Below, piece by piece: positions 6,099-12,683 of a stretch of 13,471 nucleotides of DNA (position 1 is its first letter; each line of letters opens with the position of its first letter). The stretch is from Candidatus Dojkabacteria bacterium UBA5209 (lineage in GTDB: Bacteria; Patescibacteriota; Dojkabacteria; SC72), in assembly GCA_002412645.1 (NCBI GenBank), contig DHVL01000010.1, positions 4,819-18,289 of the forward strand, given 5' to 3'. The notes under the pieces are model-generated. The model did not search any database. It saw only the letters and a list, made by a program, of their open reading frames with translations, and was not told where the DNA came from. A program made the position numbers and the translations under genes.

Positions 6099-7697
6099 AT
6101 GTTAAACATTGAACCAGAATATTTACAGATATTTTTAGTGATAGTTTCGGCTCTTATTCTTTTTCTTTACGCTATTGAGAATCTTAGTCATGAGTTTCAA
6201 ACATTGGCTTCTGACAAGTTTAGGGATTTGATAGCGAAGGTCTCGAGAAACAGGTTCTTGGGTATTCTCGTAGGTGCTGTTTCCACAGCTGTTATTCAAT
6301 CTTCATCTGCAGTCTCTGTTATTGCTGTAATTCTTGTTAATACAGGAGTTCTTTCTTTTAGAAATAGCTTGGGAGTTATTTTTGGTACGAATATTGGTAC
6401 TACTATTACTGCTCAGCTTGCTCTTGTTAGTTCTACTGCTCTTGCTCCAATATTAATTATTCTTGGTACTTTGCTTAAGTTTGCAGGAAAAAATTTTAAG
6501 CTTGTTGGTAAACCTATCTTCTTTCTAGGTTTTATTCTTTTTACTCTTAATTTACTCTCCTCTGCTATTGCTCCATTGAGTGAAAACAGAGATATTGTTG
6601 AATTGTTTGCTACCCTTTCTAATCCTTTAATTGCTTACAGTGTAAGTGCACTGTTTACAGCTATTATTCATTCAAGTTCTGTGACTTCTGGTATTATAGT
6701 TATTCTTGCTTTACAGGGTATTATCCCTATCGAAGTTGCTATTCCTATGATTTTGGGTGCTAACGTTGGTTCTAGTATTACTTCTTTTGTTGCATCTTCA
6801 AGGCTCTCTTTGCACTCTAGAAGAGCAGGTATTGCTAATGTACTGTTCAATCTGATAGGGACTTCGATATTTATGATTTTCTTACCTTTCTATATATCTT
6901 TTCTCGAATCTATTACAGATGGTGTAGCAAAGCAGGCAGCATTAGCTCATCTCCTTTTCAATCTCTTTAATACGGGTGTATTCCTTCTACTTTTGGATCC
7001 CTTTGAGAAGTTGATAATAAGGTTGATACCTGGAGATGAGGAAGAGGTTTTGTTTAAGCCTAAATATCTCAATGGCGATCATGATCAGCCTAAAACTCAA
7101 ATTCAAAATATTAAGAGAGAATTAATCTACTCTATTGAAAACACTCTTAAGATATATGAAGAAGCTATTGGTATTTACTATCATCCAGATCAAAAATCAT
7201 TAATGAAAATTCAAAAGTTAGAGACATTGAATGATTACCTTGATGATCAGATTACTAACGCTATTGTCAAACTTGCTAAAAACAAACTCTCCATTGTGGA
7301 TGCACATAGTAGTGTGTTGCTTGTTAAAATATCCAACACTATCGAACAGATTGGAGACTTAGGTCAGGATTTCTCAGATATCTTTATCAGAATGCATGAG
7401 CTTGGTTTTGACAGTAAGGATGTGTGTATAGATCAGATTAGTACTCTTCATTCAAAATATCTTGAGCTACTTCGGGAGTTAATTCCTTTGATTTTAGAAC
7501 CTTCAGAGGAAAAGATATTAGGGATTAAAGAGAAAGAGCTAGAGTTAACTGCTAATACAAAGGAACATTTTGATATACATGTTAAAAAATTACAGGAAGA
7601 AGAGGATTACAATGGTAATATCTTTGTAGACTCTATCTCTATTCTAGAGTTAGCTACTTCCAAGGTTAGAGAGATTAGAAAGCTAATGGAGGTATAA
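6099..7697 (+). CDS. Na+/phosphate cotransporter with PhoU-like C-terminal domain
   Basis: A 532-aa membrane protein of the NptA/PNaS (Na/Pi cotransporter II, YjbB-like) family that imports or exports phosphate with sodium. The N-terminal 310 residues are hydrophobic and contain the family's inverted repeat. The first copy has VIQSSSAVSVI (65-75) followed by GTNIGT (96-101); the second has IIHSSSVTSGI (189-199) followed by GANVGSS (220-226). QSSS-type motifs form the substrate site. Residues from about 330 to 532 are soluble, charged and helical, as in the PhoU-like domain commonly fused to bacterial members. I chose ATG 6099; a GTG at 6081 would add six residues but overlaps a -10-like element. 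Tail-to-tail with the putative minus-strand RNA gene: the last A's of its stop codon belong to that RNA's U-tract. Regulation by phosphate is not visible. Confidence 0.93.
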   Translation: MLNIEPEYLQIFLVIVSALILFLYAIENLSHEFQTLASDKFRDLIAKVSRNRFLGILVGAVSTAVIQSSSAVSVIAVILVNTGVLSFRNSLGVIFGTNIGTTITAQLALVSSTALAPILIILGTLLKFAGKNFKLVGKPIFFLGFILFTLNLLSSAIAPLSENRDIVELFATLSNPLIAYSVSALFTAIIHSSSVTSGIIVILALQGIIPIEVAIPMILGANVGSSITSFVASSRLSLHSRRAGIANVLFNLIGTSIFMIFLPFYISFLESITDGVAKQAALAHLLFNLFNTGVFLLLLDPFEKLIIRLIPGDEEEVLFKPKYLNGDHDQPKTQIQNIKRELIYSIENTLKIYEEAIGIYYHPDQKSLMKIQKLETLNDYLDDQITNAIVKLAKNKLSIVDAHSSVLLVKISNTIEQIGDLGQDFSDIFIRMHELGFDSKDVCIDQISTLHSKYLELLRELIPLILEPSEEKILGIKEKELELTANTKEHFDIHVKKLQEEEDYNGNIFVDSISILELATSKVREIRKLMEV

Positions 7698-7729
7698 AAA
7701 AAAGAACAGCACACCAAACTGCACTGTTC
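7696..7729 (-). terminator. Strong intrinsic terminator of a minus-strand RNA
   Basis: Read on the minus strand, bases 7729-7704 form a fully paired 10-bp stem (GAACAGUGCA with UGUGCUGUUC, including two G-U pairs) around a six-base loop. Eight U's follow directly (7703-7696). On the plus strand the hairpin is followed by AAACCAGG, so it does not terminate the cotransporter mRNA. No protein gene on the minus strand precedes it, which shows that something non-coding is transcribed leftward here. Confidence 0.8.
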
Positions 7730-7935
7730 AAACCAGGAACCCGTGCATCTCAACACAGGAATTAGCCTAAATAGAATAATAGATTAGTTTTTACACCAAC
7801 CAACTACTTAGGTGTAAGTAGCGCAAGCTACAAACATATAATTCTCATCCACGGTAGTGAGGGTAAAGATGATTGGATCAATACCAACACAGCTGTCTCA
7901 AGGACCAACCGTTAGGATTTAAATCTCCTAGCATC
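7696..7935 (-). ncRNA. Candidate structured non-coding RNA of unknown class
   Basis: A minus-strand unit bounded by a consensus promoter (7939-7967) and a strong intrinsic terminator (7704-7729). The predicted RNA is about 230 nt, with no significant ORF and no gene downstream in that direction. It is dense in possible helices: AAAGATG (7932-7938) with CATCTTT (7865-7871), the former lying just at or before the predicted start; TAGGA with TCCTA within 7913-7930; GTAGC/GCTAC (7818-7831); TTACACC/GGTGTAA (7791-7797 with 7811-7817); and CCTGTG with CACGGG (7741-7758). I looked for and did not find the tmRNA tRNA-like ends, RNase P conserved cores, the SRP GGAAG domain or a 6S-type rod closing the two ends. 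It could be a lineage-specific sRNA, a highly diverged housekeeping RNA, or an antisense regulator of the convergent cotransporter. Confidence 0.5.
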
Positions 7936-7938
7936 TTT

Positions 7939-7967
7939 AAATTACATATCTTGCGATTTAATGTCAA
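7939..7967 (-). promoter_or_regulatory. Consensus promoter of the candidate non-coding RNA
   Basis: Minus-strand TTGACA (7962-7967, perfect -35), a spacer of exactly 17 bases, then TAATTT (7939-7944, four of six bases). The predicted start lies around 7932-7935. This is the best promoter in the window by -35 match and spacing, yet no protein gene follows it on that strand. Confidence 0.6.
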
Positions 7968-7970
7968 GAT

Positions 7971-8091
7971 ATTTTAATGAGGATTTTTACTAAGGGTTAA
8001 TTTAGTAATGAGAAGAAGTGAGTTTAGTATCTTTCTTTTCATATCTTAACCCCTCACACTACAGGTCTTAAATTCGTTTGTTTTTAAATGG
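7971..8091. repeat. Gene-free spacer with nested and interleaved inverted repeats
   Basis: This covers most of the rest of the long gene-free gap. TTACTAA (7987-7993) pairs with TTAGTAA (8002-8008) around GGGTTAAT. GGGTTAA (7994-8000), which is that loop, can pair instead with TTAACCC (8046-8052). GTGAG (8018-8022) matches CTCAC (8053-8057) in an interleaved, pseudoknot-like order. No ORF or recognised riboswitch is visible. It may be the upstream control region of the 8125 gene or of the minus-strand RNA. Confidence 0.3.
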
Positions 8092-8093
8092 TG

Positions 8094-8099
8094 TATAAT
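8094..8099 (+). promoter_or_regulatory. Perfect -10 TATAAT ahead of the DUF1295-like gene
   Basis: TATAAT at 8094-8099 is 25 bases before the ATG at 8125, predicting a leader of roughly 19 bases. No good -35 hexamer is found 16-18 bases upstream, so promoter strength is uncertain. Confidence 0.4.
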
Positions 8100-8124
8100 T
8101 AAAAATAAAATTAGAAGTAAGTAT

Positions 8125-8907
8125 ATGTTGAGTAATTTCTTAATTGTATTTCTAGTAATTTTTTTCTTACAGGTTCTTTTCTTCATATATGCTGCTATTA
8201 AAAAAACAGATATTGTTACAGATCTTTCATACGGTTTAACATTTGTAATTGGTTCATTTACTTCCCTACTTCTTGGATATTCACATATTTCTACATTTAA
8301 ATGGCTACTTTTCTTTTTAATTGCTCTTTGGGGTATTCGCCTAGCAGGATTTCTTTTAGTAAGAATATTAAAAATGGGTAAAGATAGTAGATTTGATGGT
8401 ATTAGAGAAGATCCTCTTAAATTTGCATCTTTTTGGATACTTCAAGCAATCTCTGTGTTTATAATTCTTTTGCCAAGTATATATACACTCTTACTTCCTA
8501 TTAGTATGGAGATGAGCATTTTTTCTTATGTAGGTTTCTTAATCGCAATATTTGGGATATTGATAGAGAGTATTGCTGATATGCAAAAGTTTGTATTTAA
8601 GAATAAAGGGGAGAACAAAGGGAAGTGGATAAGTAGTGGGCTTTGGAAATACTCAAGACACCCAAACTATCTAGGGGAGATATTAATGTGGTTAGGTGTC
8701 TTTGTATACGTACTTCCATATCTTAATGGTCTAGCTATTTTCACTTTTCTTTCACCTGTATATATTACCTACTTGCTACTTTTTGTAACAGGGGTTGCTA
8801 AGTTAGAGCAAGAGAATAAAGAAAGATATAAGGGTAATTCTCAATTTGAAGAGTATGTGAGAAAGACTGGGCTTCTTTTACCTAAAATTTTTGTTAAGAA
8901 AAAGTGA
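8125..8907 (+). CDS. DUF1295-family integral membrane protein (steroid 5-alpha-reductase/methyltransferase-like fold)
   Basis: A 260-aa protein with about six or seven hydrophobic segments and the diagnostic C-terminal block GLWKYSRHPNYLGE (172-185), followed by a membrane segment and a closing region with acidic E228-E230 and ERYKGNSQFEEYVRKTG (233-249). This is the DUF1295 signature, related to the C-terminal catalytic part of steroid 5-alpha-reductases and isoprenylcysteine/phospholipid methyltransferases. Those enzymes act on lipid-soluble substrates in the membrane and bind NADPH or S-adenosylmethionine near the R-H-P motif. Substrate and reaction for bacterial DUF1295 proteins are not established as far as I know. 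The final TGA overlaps the GTG start of the NagZ-like gene by 4 bp (GTGA), indicating translational coupling and a possible link to envelope chemistry. Confidence 0.9.
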   Translation: MLSNFLIVFLVIFFLQVLFFIYAAIKKTDIVTDLSYGLTFVIGSFTSLLLGYSHISTFKWLLFFLIALWGIRLAGFLLVRILKMGKDSRFDGIREDPLKFASFWILQAISVFIILLPSIYTLLLPISMEMSIFSYVGFLIAIFGILIESIADMQKFVFKNKGENKGKWISSGLWKYSRHPNYLGEILMWLGVFVYVLPYLNGLAIFTFLSPVYITYLLLFVTGVAKLEQENKERYKGNSQFEEYVRKTGLLLPKIFVKKK

Positions 8908-9989
8908 AGGGATTGGTAAATAAGGCGTTGGTATTAATTGCGTTTTTGATACTACTAACTGTAGTAGTAAGTAGTACTGTTAAGTATGTTGCTGAGAAAG
9001 GTATTACTCCACAAACCATATTAGAAGATATGACATTGGAGCAAAAAGTTGGACAGCTATTTATCCTAGGTTTTTGGGGTAAAGAGCCTGACTACTATAT
9101 TACAAAAATGATTACAGAAAGAAATGTTGGTGGCATTATCTTACTTGGATACAATATTGATGATGAGGATCAGTTAAAAAAACTTACTTCTGATTTACAA
9201 GATATGTCCTCTACTCCTCTTTTTATTAGCATAGATCAGGAGGGAGGAGAGGTATCTAGGATTAGATTTGAGGATACATACAATATTTCACAGTTTGATA
9301 TTAGAGATGAGAATGGAGCTTTTAATCTTGCTAAGCAAAGAGGACAACAATTAAGAGAGTTTGGTATTAATATGAATTTTTCTCCTGTTTTGGATAATGT
9401 GTCTAATGAAGACTCGTTTCTTTACACTAGGGCTTTTAGAGGAGATGCTGATAATATTGCGTCTTTGGCAATAGCTATGATTGAGGGATATAGAGAAGGG
9501 GGTATAATTGCCTGTATTAAACACTTCCCTGGTTACAGTAATGAATCTTTAGATGCTCATTCAGCGTTAGATACCATAGAGATTACTAAAGAAGACTTAG
9601 GCTTATATATATACCCCTTTAAGGAGGCATTAAAAAGTACTGATGCTGTAATGATGGGTCATATTCTTTTTCCAAACATAGATGCTAATTCCCCTACTTC
9701 TGTTTCTAAATACTTTGTTAATGATTTGCTAAGAGAAGAGTTAAAGTTTGAGGGATTAATCATTACAGATGATATGCAGATGAAATCTATATATGATATG
9801 TACAGTATTAAAGAAGCAGCAGTTAGGGCAATACTTGTTGGAAATGATATACTAGTATATACAGGAGACCCTCAGGAGCAAGCAGAGGCATATAGTGCGG
9901 TACTTGAGGCTGTAAGGGAGGGAGTAATTAAGGAAGAAGAGATAGATAAAAAGGTTCTAAAAATTCTTAACCTTAAGTACTCTTTGTAA
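8904..9989 (+). CDS. nagZ: Membrane-anchored beta-N-acetylhexosaminidase, GH3 (NagZ-like)
   Basis: Glycoside hydrolase family 3 enzyme removing N-acetylglucosamine from peptidoglycan fragments. Of 361 aa, residues 9-24 form one hydrophobic segment with no cleavage site, suggesting an N-terminal anchor with the catalytic domain outside the membrane. Motifs: EQKVGQLFILGF (46-57), SIDQEGGEVSRI (109-120), FSPVLDN (159-165), IKHFPGYS (205-212), DAH at 217-219 with the mobile catalytic His219 of the NagZ Asp-His dyad, and ITDDMQM (287-293) with the nucleophile Asp289. Presence of the D-x-H pair separates NagZ-type enzymes from beta-glucosidases of the same family. It starts with GTG inside the stop of the DUF1295 gene, so it is co-translated with it. 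The likely role is wall recycling or scavenging. Confidence 0.92.
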   Translation: MKGLVNKALVLIAFLILLTVVVSSTVKYVAEKGITPQTILEDMTLEQKVGQLFILGFWGKEPDYYITKMITERNVGGIILLGYNIDDEDQLKKLTSDLQDMSSTPLFISIDQEGGEVSRIRFEDTYNISQFDIRDENGAFNLAKQRGQQLREFGINMNFSPVLDNVSNEDSFLYTRAFRGDADNIASLAIAMIEGYREGGIIACIKHFPGYSNESLDAHSALDTIEITKEDLGLYIYPFKEALKSTDAVMMGHILFPNIDANSPTSVSKYFVNDLLREELKFEGLIITDDMQMKSIYDMYSIKEAAVRAILVGNDILVYTGDPQEQAEAYSAVLEAVREGVIKEEEIDKKVLKILNLKYSL

Positions 9990-10017
9990 GTATATTTAAA
10001 TTATTAATATTTTTAAT

Positions 10018-10404
10018 ATGGTTGGATATATAGATAATATTGAGGATAAAACTAAAGAAAACAGTAGCTTTAGAAAGGTCCTATACACAGGTACACATAT
10101 GCAACTAGTAGTAATGTCTCTTAAGCCAGGTGAAGATATTGGAGAAGAGATTCATGAGCATGTAGATCAATTCTTTAGAGTTGAAGAAGGTTCTGCTCAG
10201 GTTATTATTGATGGTGAAGAACATGCAGTAGAGGAAGATATGGTAATTATTGTTCCTGCTGGAGCAAAGCATAATGTGATTAATACGTCAGACACAGAAG
10301 ATCTTAAGCTTTATACAATCTATGCCCCTGCAAATCACCCAGAGGGAACGGAGCATGTCACACGTGAGGAAGCTATGGAAGCAGAAGAGCACCATAACAG
10401 CTAA
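10018..10404 (+). CDS. Cupin-domain protein, 128 aa
   Basis: A single-domain cupin (double-stranded beta-helix), soluble and highly acidic. Motif 1 reads GEEIHEHVDQFFRVEEG (42-58), giving metal ligands His46, His48 and probably Gln51 in place of the usual Glu. Motif 2 reads VPAGAKHNVIN (79-89), with the fourth ligand His85. The C-terminal LKLYTIYAPANHPEGTEHVT (97-116) is typical of a widespread family of small uncharacterised cupins annotated loosely as mannose-6-phosphate isomerase-like; isomerase activity is not implied. It begins 29 bases after nagZ on the same strand without a Shine-Dalgarno sequence or clear promoter, and may be the third gene of that operon. A bidirectional terminator follows at once. 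The substrate is unknown. Confidence 0.9.
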   Translation: MVGYIDNIEDKTKENSSFRKVLYTGTHMQLVVMSLKPGEDIGEEIHEHVDQFFRVEEGSAQVIIDGEEHAVEEDMVIIVPAGAKHNVINTSDTEDLKLYTIYAPANHPEGTEHVTREEAMEAEEHHNS

Positions 10405-10422
10405 TATTGTGTATGAGAATGA

Positions 10423-10454
10423 AAAAGACCTCTTACCATAGAGGTCTTTTTTTT
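10423..10454. terminator. Bidirectional intrinsic terminator between cupin and dcd
   Basis: AAAAGACCTC (10423-10432) and GAGGTCTTTT (10441-10450) form a perfect 10-bp stem around TTACCATA. Four more T's follow on the plus strand, giving an eight-T run. The A-run at 10422-10426 gives a U-tract on the minus strand too. It serves both the rightward cupin transcript and the leftward dCTP deaminase transcript, whose stop codon lies within the T-tract. Confidence 0.85.
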
Positions 10455-10977
10455 AAAATCTAGGAGGTGTTACACCGTTTTGATTAATATACTTACTTTC
10501 TTTTTCTCCTTCTATCGGTGTTGAGAGCTGTGCAAAAAGATATGTACCCACTTTCTCTCCTTGATGTAAAACAATATCATATGGTCCTAAGTTTTTAATT
10601 TCTAGTACAGAATTTTCTGAATTAAAAGGAAGACCATCAAGTACCATTGCTGTAGCATGAATTATTAACCCTACTCTTGCATATGTACTTCTACCATCTA
10701 AAAGGGTAAGGATATCTTTGTCTGTTTTAATACTTTGTTTTGTACTACCAAGTACAAACTCTCCAGACTTTAAAAGATATGCAGAATGATTTAAATCAAA
10801 AGTATCATATCTTAAATCTGTGATATTTCTACTATCAATTACTTCTGTGGGTATTGGTAGTAAAAGCTTTGGCCCTAGATTAACTGCTAACCCATTGCCT
10901 TCTATTTCTATATCCCCTGTGATAGAAATTTTACCGTTCTCTATATACTCTTTTATACTTTTGTTGGACAGAAACAT
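10453..10977 (-). CDS. dcd: dCTP deaminase-like protein (Dcd/dUTPase superfamily)
   Basis: Dcd converts dCTP to dUTP for thymidylate synthesis. The 174-aa protein matches Dcd through its core: LLDGRSTYARVGLIIHATA (92-110; E. coli has GRSSLARLGLMVHVTA), then VLEIKN (124-129) with the catalytic-type Glu126, LHQGEKVGTYLFAQLSTP (137-154), and KYINQNG (162-168), which corresponds to the nucleotide-lid KYRNQQG. It differs in two places: the loop after HATA is MVLDGLPFNSENS instead of IDPGWSG, two residues longer between Asp114 and Glu126; and the N-terminal VDVRLG motif is AVNLGP. It could be a true dCTP deaminase, a bifunctional Dcd-Dut, or a dUTPase-like variant. It has its own promoter-like sequence upstream and is divergent from the Tat-signal gene. 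Confidence 0.85.
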   Translation of the reverse strand: MFLSNKSIKEYIENGKISITGDIEIEGNGLAVNLGPKLLLPIPTEVIDSRNITDLRYDTFDLNHSAYLLKSGEFVLGSTKQSIKTDKDILTLLDGRSTYARVGLIIHATAMVLDGLPFNSENSVLEIKNLGPYDIVLHQGEKVGTYLFAQLSTPIEGEKESKYINQNGVTPPRF

Positions 10978-10983
10978 ACTATG

Positions 10984-10992
10984 TATATACTA
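10984..10992 (-). promoter_or_regulatory. -10 region of dcd, leaderless arrangement
   Basis: Minus-strand TAGTATATA (10984-10992) contains two overlapping -10-like hexamers. TTGTTC lies 18 bases upstream of the first. Six to nine bases separate it from the ATG at 10977, so a leaderless transcript is predicted. The region overlaps the ATG at 10981 on the opposite strand, which argues against that ATG as a protein start. Confidence 0.35.
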
Positions 10993-11079
10993 CTACATTT
11001 ATTTAAAAAAGAACAAACAGTAATGAATATATTTTTTGTATATTGTAAGATATATGTATTAATTTCAAGCAGAGAAAGT

Positions 11080-12651
11080 TTGGAACAAAAAGAGGGAGAT
11101 ATTACAAGAAGAGAATTTCTGCAAGGTAGTGCAGTAGGATTTGGAGCTTTAGCTTTTGGTACTAAGATGGAAAGACTTGATAGGAGTGATGATACTTTTG
11201 CTAAAGCAGCACAATCATATATTGCTGACTCTCATGAGCAAGCTACTAAGATTTCAGAGTATATTAAGCAAGAGAAAGGATCTTCTCCTTCTAATATCTG
11301 TGGTCCATTAGCAACCTCTATACTTTTGGGTTGGAAATTAAATGAGGAGGGTACTGTAAGTAATATTTCCAAAAATATTAACAACAGTAGTAGGATGGAA
11401 GGTATTACCCCTAGGGAGATGTGGCTTGGTACTCCTGAGAGTGATCCTAGTAGATTTTTAATGGCTTTCCCGAGTAATCAGTATGATGCATATCATGTAA
11501 GAGAGAGTATTGGTTCTGTGGATTTTGATAATATTCCTGGTGTTAAAACTCTTAAAGTAGGAGATTTTCTCTATCTAGACGGGGGTTCTTTCACCCACTA
11601 TCTTGCCATCTCTAGAAGAGATTCTGAAGGAAGGCTGTACTCCGTTTCTAATGTACACGGAGAGAAGTTAGATGAGTTTAAAATTCAGGAGGTAATGCTT
11701 TGGGATCCTAATACTAAGAATGGTTTTCTTAGAGATTGGGCAAAGGGTGTAGGACCAGAAAGAGCTAGGACAGGTTTGAAGGGTTTTTACCTTTGGAGAA
11801 GAAAAGAAGATGCTGAATATATTGCGGAGAGTGAACCAGCTCAAAAGCTTAGGGATACACTTCTTAACAAAATGAGAGAACAGAAAGGAGGTGATTGGAA
11901 TGTATATATTAATGAGATTGGAAAAGGGGAGCTTTTTGAATGGAGAAACGGTATCCCATACCATAGTGCATCTACTATTAAAGTTCCACTCTCCATACTT
12001 GCTTTAGATGTGATAAAGGAAAGATACAAGGAAGAAATCTCAAGGGATGGTTTAGAAGCTACATTAAAGAATCGTGGATATGAGGGTAGGACTTTTAATC
12101 AACTTCTTTCTGCTATGTTGGTTAACTCTGAAGAGCTTGCAACTGAAAACCTAGCTAGTTTTACAAAGAGTGGTATGAGTCTTAGCGAAGGTTTTAGAGA
12201 GTTAGGTTTACAATCTACTACATATGAGCCAAGAAGAAGTACACAAAAAGATATGTTTAAGTGTTGGAAAACCCTCTTTATGGGTAAGTATTTAGATATA
12301 GATAGTACGAGATATATTCTAGGTAAGTTAGCAGAGTATACAGGTAATGACGATACGTTGATTGGAGAGGTTAGAAAAGAGTTTCCTAACGCAAGACAGT
12401 GGAACAAGAGAGGTACTATTACTGATGAGATTACCACAGTTCAAGATACAGGTATTATTCAAATTCCAACAGTTGAGGGTGGTAGGTATATATATATTGG
12501 TATTGCTGGTACTTCTAAGACGAATAAGAGGATTAAATATGAAGAGATGCGTGTCTTTATCTCCTCTATTATGGAAGATATTACAAAATATATTAAAGAG
12601 AGTAGCCCTACTCCTTTTGAAAGAAAAACTCCTACGAAATTCCCTCAGTAG
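11080..12651 (+). CDS. Tat-signal fusion of a papain-like cysteine peptidase-type domain and a class A beta-lactamase-like domain
   Basis: With the TTG start at 11080 the product is 523 aa and begins with a classical Tat signal: a short charged n-region, then TRREFL (9-14) with twin arginines and a hydrophobic GSAVGFGALAFG. Longer forms from ATG 10981 or 11023 would bury this signal under 20-33 extra residues and collide with the dcd promoter. The first domain (about 55-240) has NICGPLATSILLG with candidate nucleophile Cys74 and GDFLYLDGGSFTHYLAI with His173, the C39/NlpC/CHAP type of layout. The second (about 255-515) shows the serine hydrolase motifs S298-T-I-K301 (SxxK), S350-E-E aligned with SxN/SDN, E383 in YEPRRS near the class A Glu166 position, and K443-R-G (KTG box). 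Likely exported and acting on peptidoglycan or peptides; antibiotic hydrolysis is not shown. The SxN asparagine is missing. Confidence 0.75.
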   Translation: MEQKEGDITRREFLQGSAVGFGALAFGTKMERLDRSDDTFAKAAQSYIADSHEQATKISEYIKQEKGSSPSNICGPLATSILLGWKLNEEGTVSNISKNINNSSRMEGITPREMWLGTPESDPSRFLMAFPSNQYDAYHVRESIGSVDFDNIPGVKTLKVGDFLYLDGGSFTHYLAISRRDSEGRLYSVSNVHGEKLDEFKIQEVMLWDPNTKNGFLRDWAKGVGPERARTGLKGFYLWRRKEDAEYIAESEPAQKLRDTLLNKMREQKGGDWNVYINEIGKGELFEWRNGIPYHSASTIKVPLSILALDVIKERYKEEISRDGLEATLKNRGYEGRTFNQLLSAMLVNSEELATENLASFTKSGMSLSEGFRELGLQSTTYEPRRSTQKDMFKCWKTLFMGKYLDIDSTRYILGKLAEYTGNDDTLIGEVRKEFPNARQWNKRGTITDEITTVQDTGIIQIPTVEGGRYIYIGIAGTSKTNKRIKYEEMRVFISSIMEDITKYIKESSPTPFERKTPTKFPQ

Positions 12652-12683
12652 ATTTGTATATTTAAGATATTAAGTATATTGAT

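Noticed and set aside
7698..7935. Possible tmRNA, RNase P, SRP or 6S RNA
   Set aside because: No tRNA-like ends with CCA and TTCGA-type loop, no RNase P core motifs, no SRP GGAAG tip, and the 5' and 3' ends do not close a 6S-type rod. I therefore call it an unknown RNA rather than naming it.
8905..8919. Reassigned TGA (glycine), as in Absconditabacteria/Gracilibacteria, because the one TGA stop could be read through to TAA four codons later
   Set aside because: All other genes lack in-frame TGA over thousands of codons, including glycine-rich motifs, which would not hold if TGA coded for glycine.
8904..10404. Mannose-6-phosphate isomerase or sugar operon role for the cupin after nagZ
   Set aside because: The cupin belongs to a small uncharacterised type. 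Proximity to nagZ alone does not support isomerase activity.
12099..12437. Minus-strand ORF of 112 codons opposite the beta-lactamase-like domain
   Set aside because: It is antisense to a region carrying catalytic motifs, and its product has no recognisable domain.
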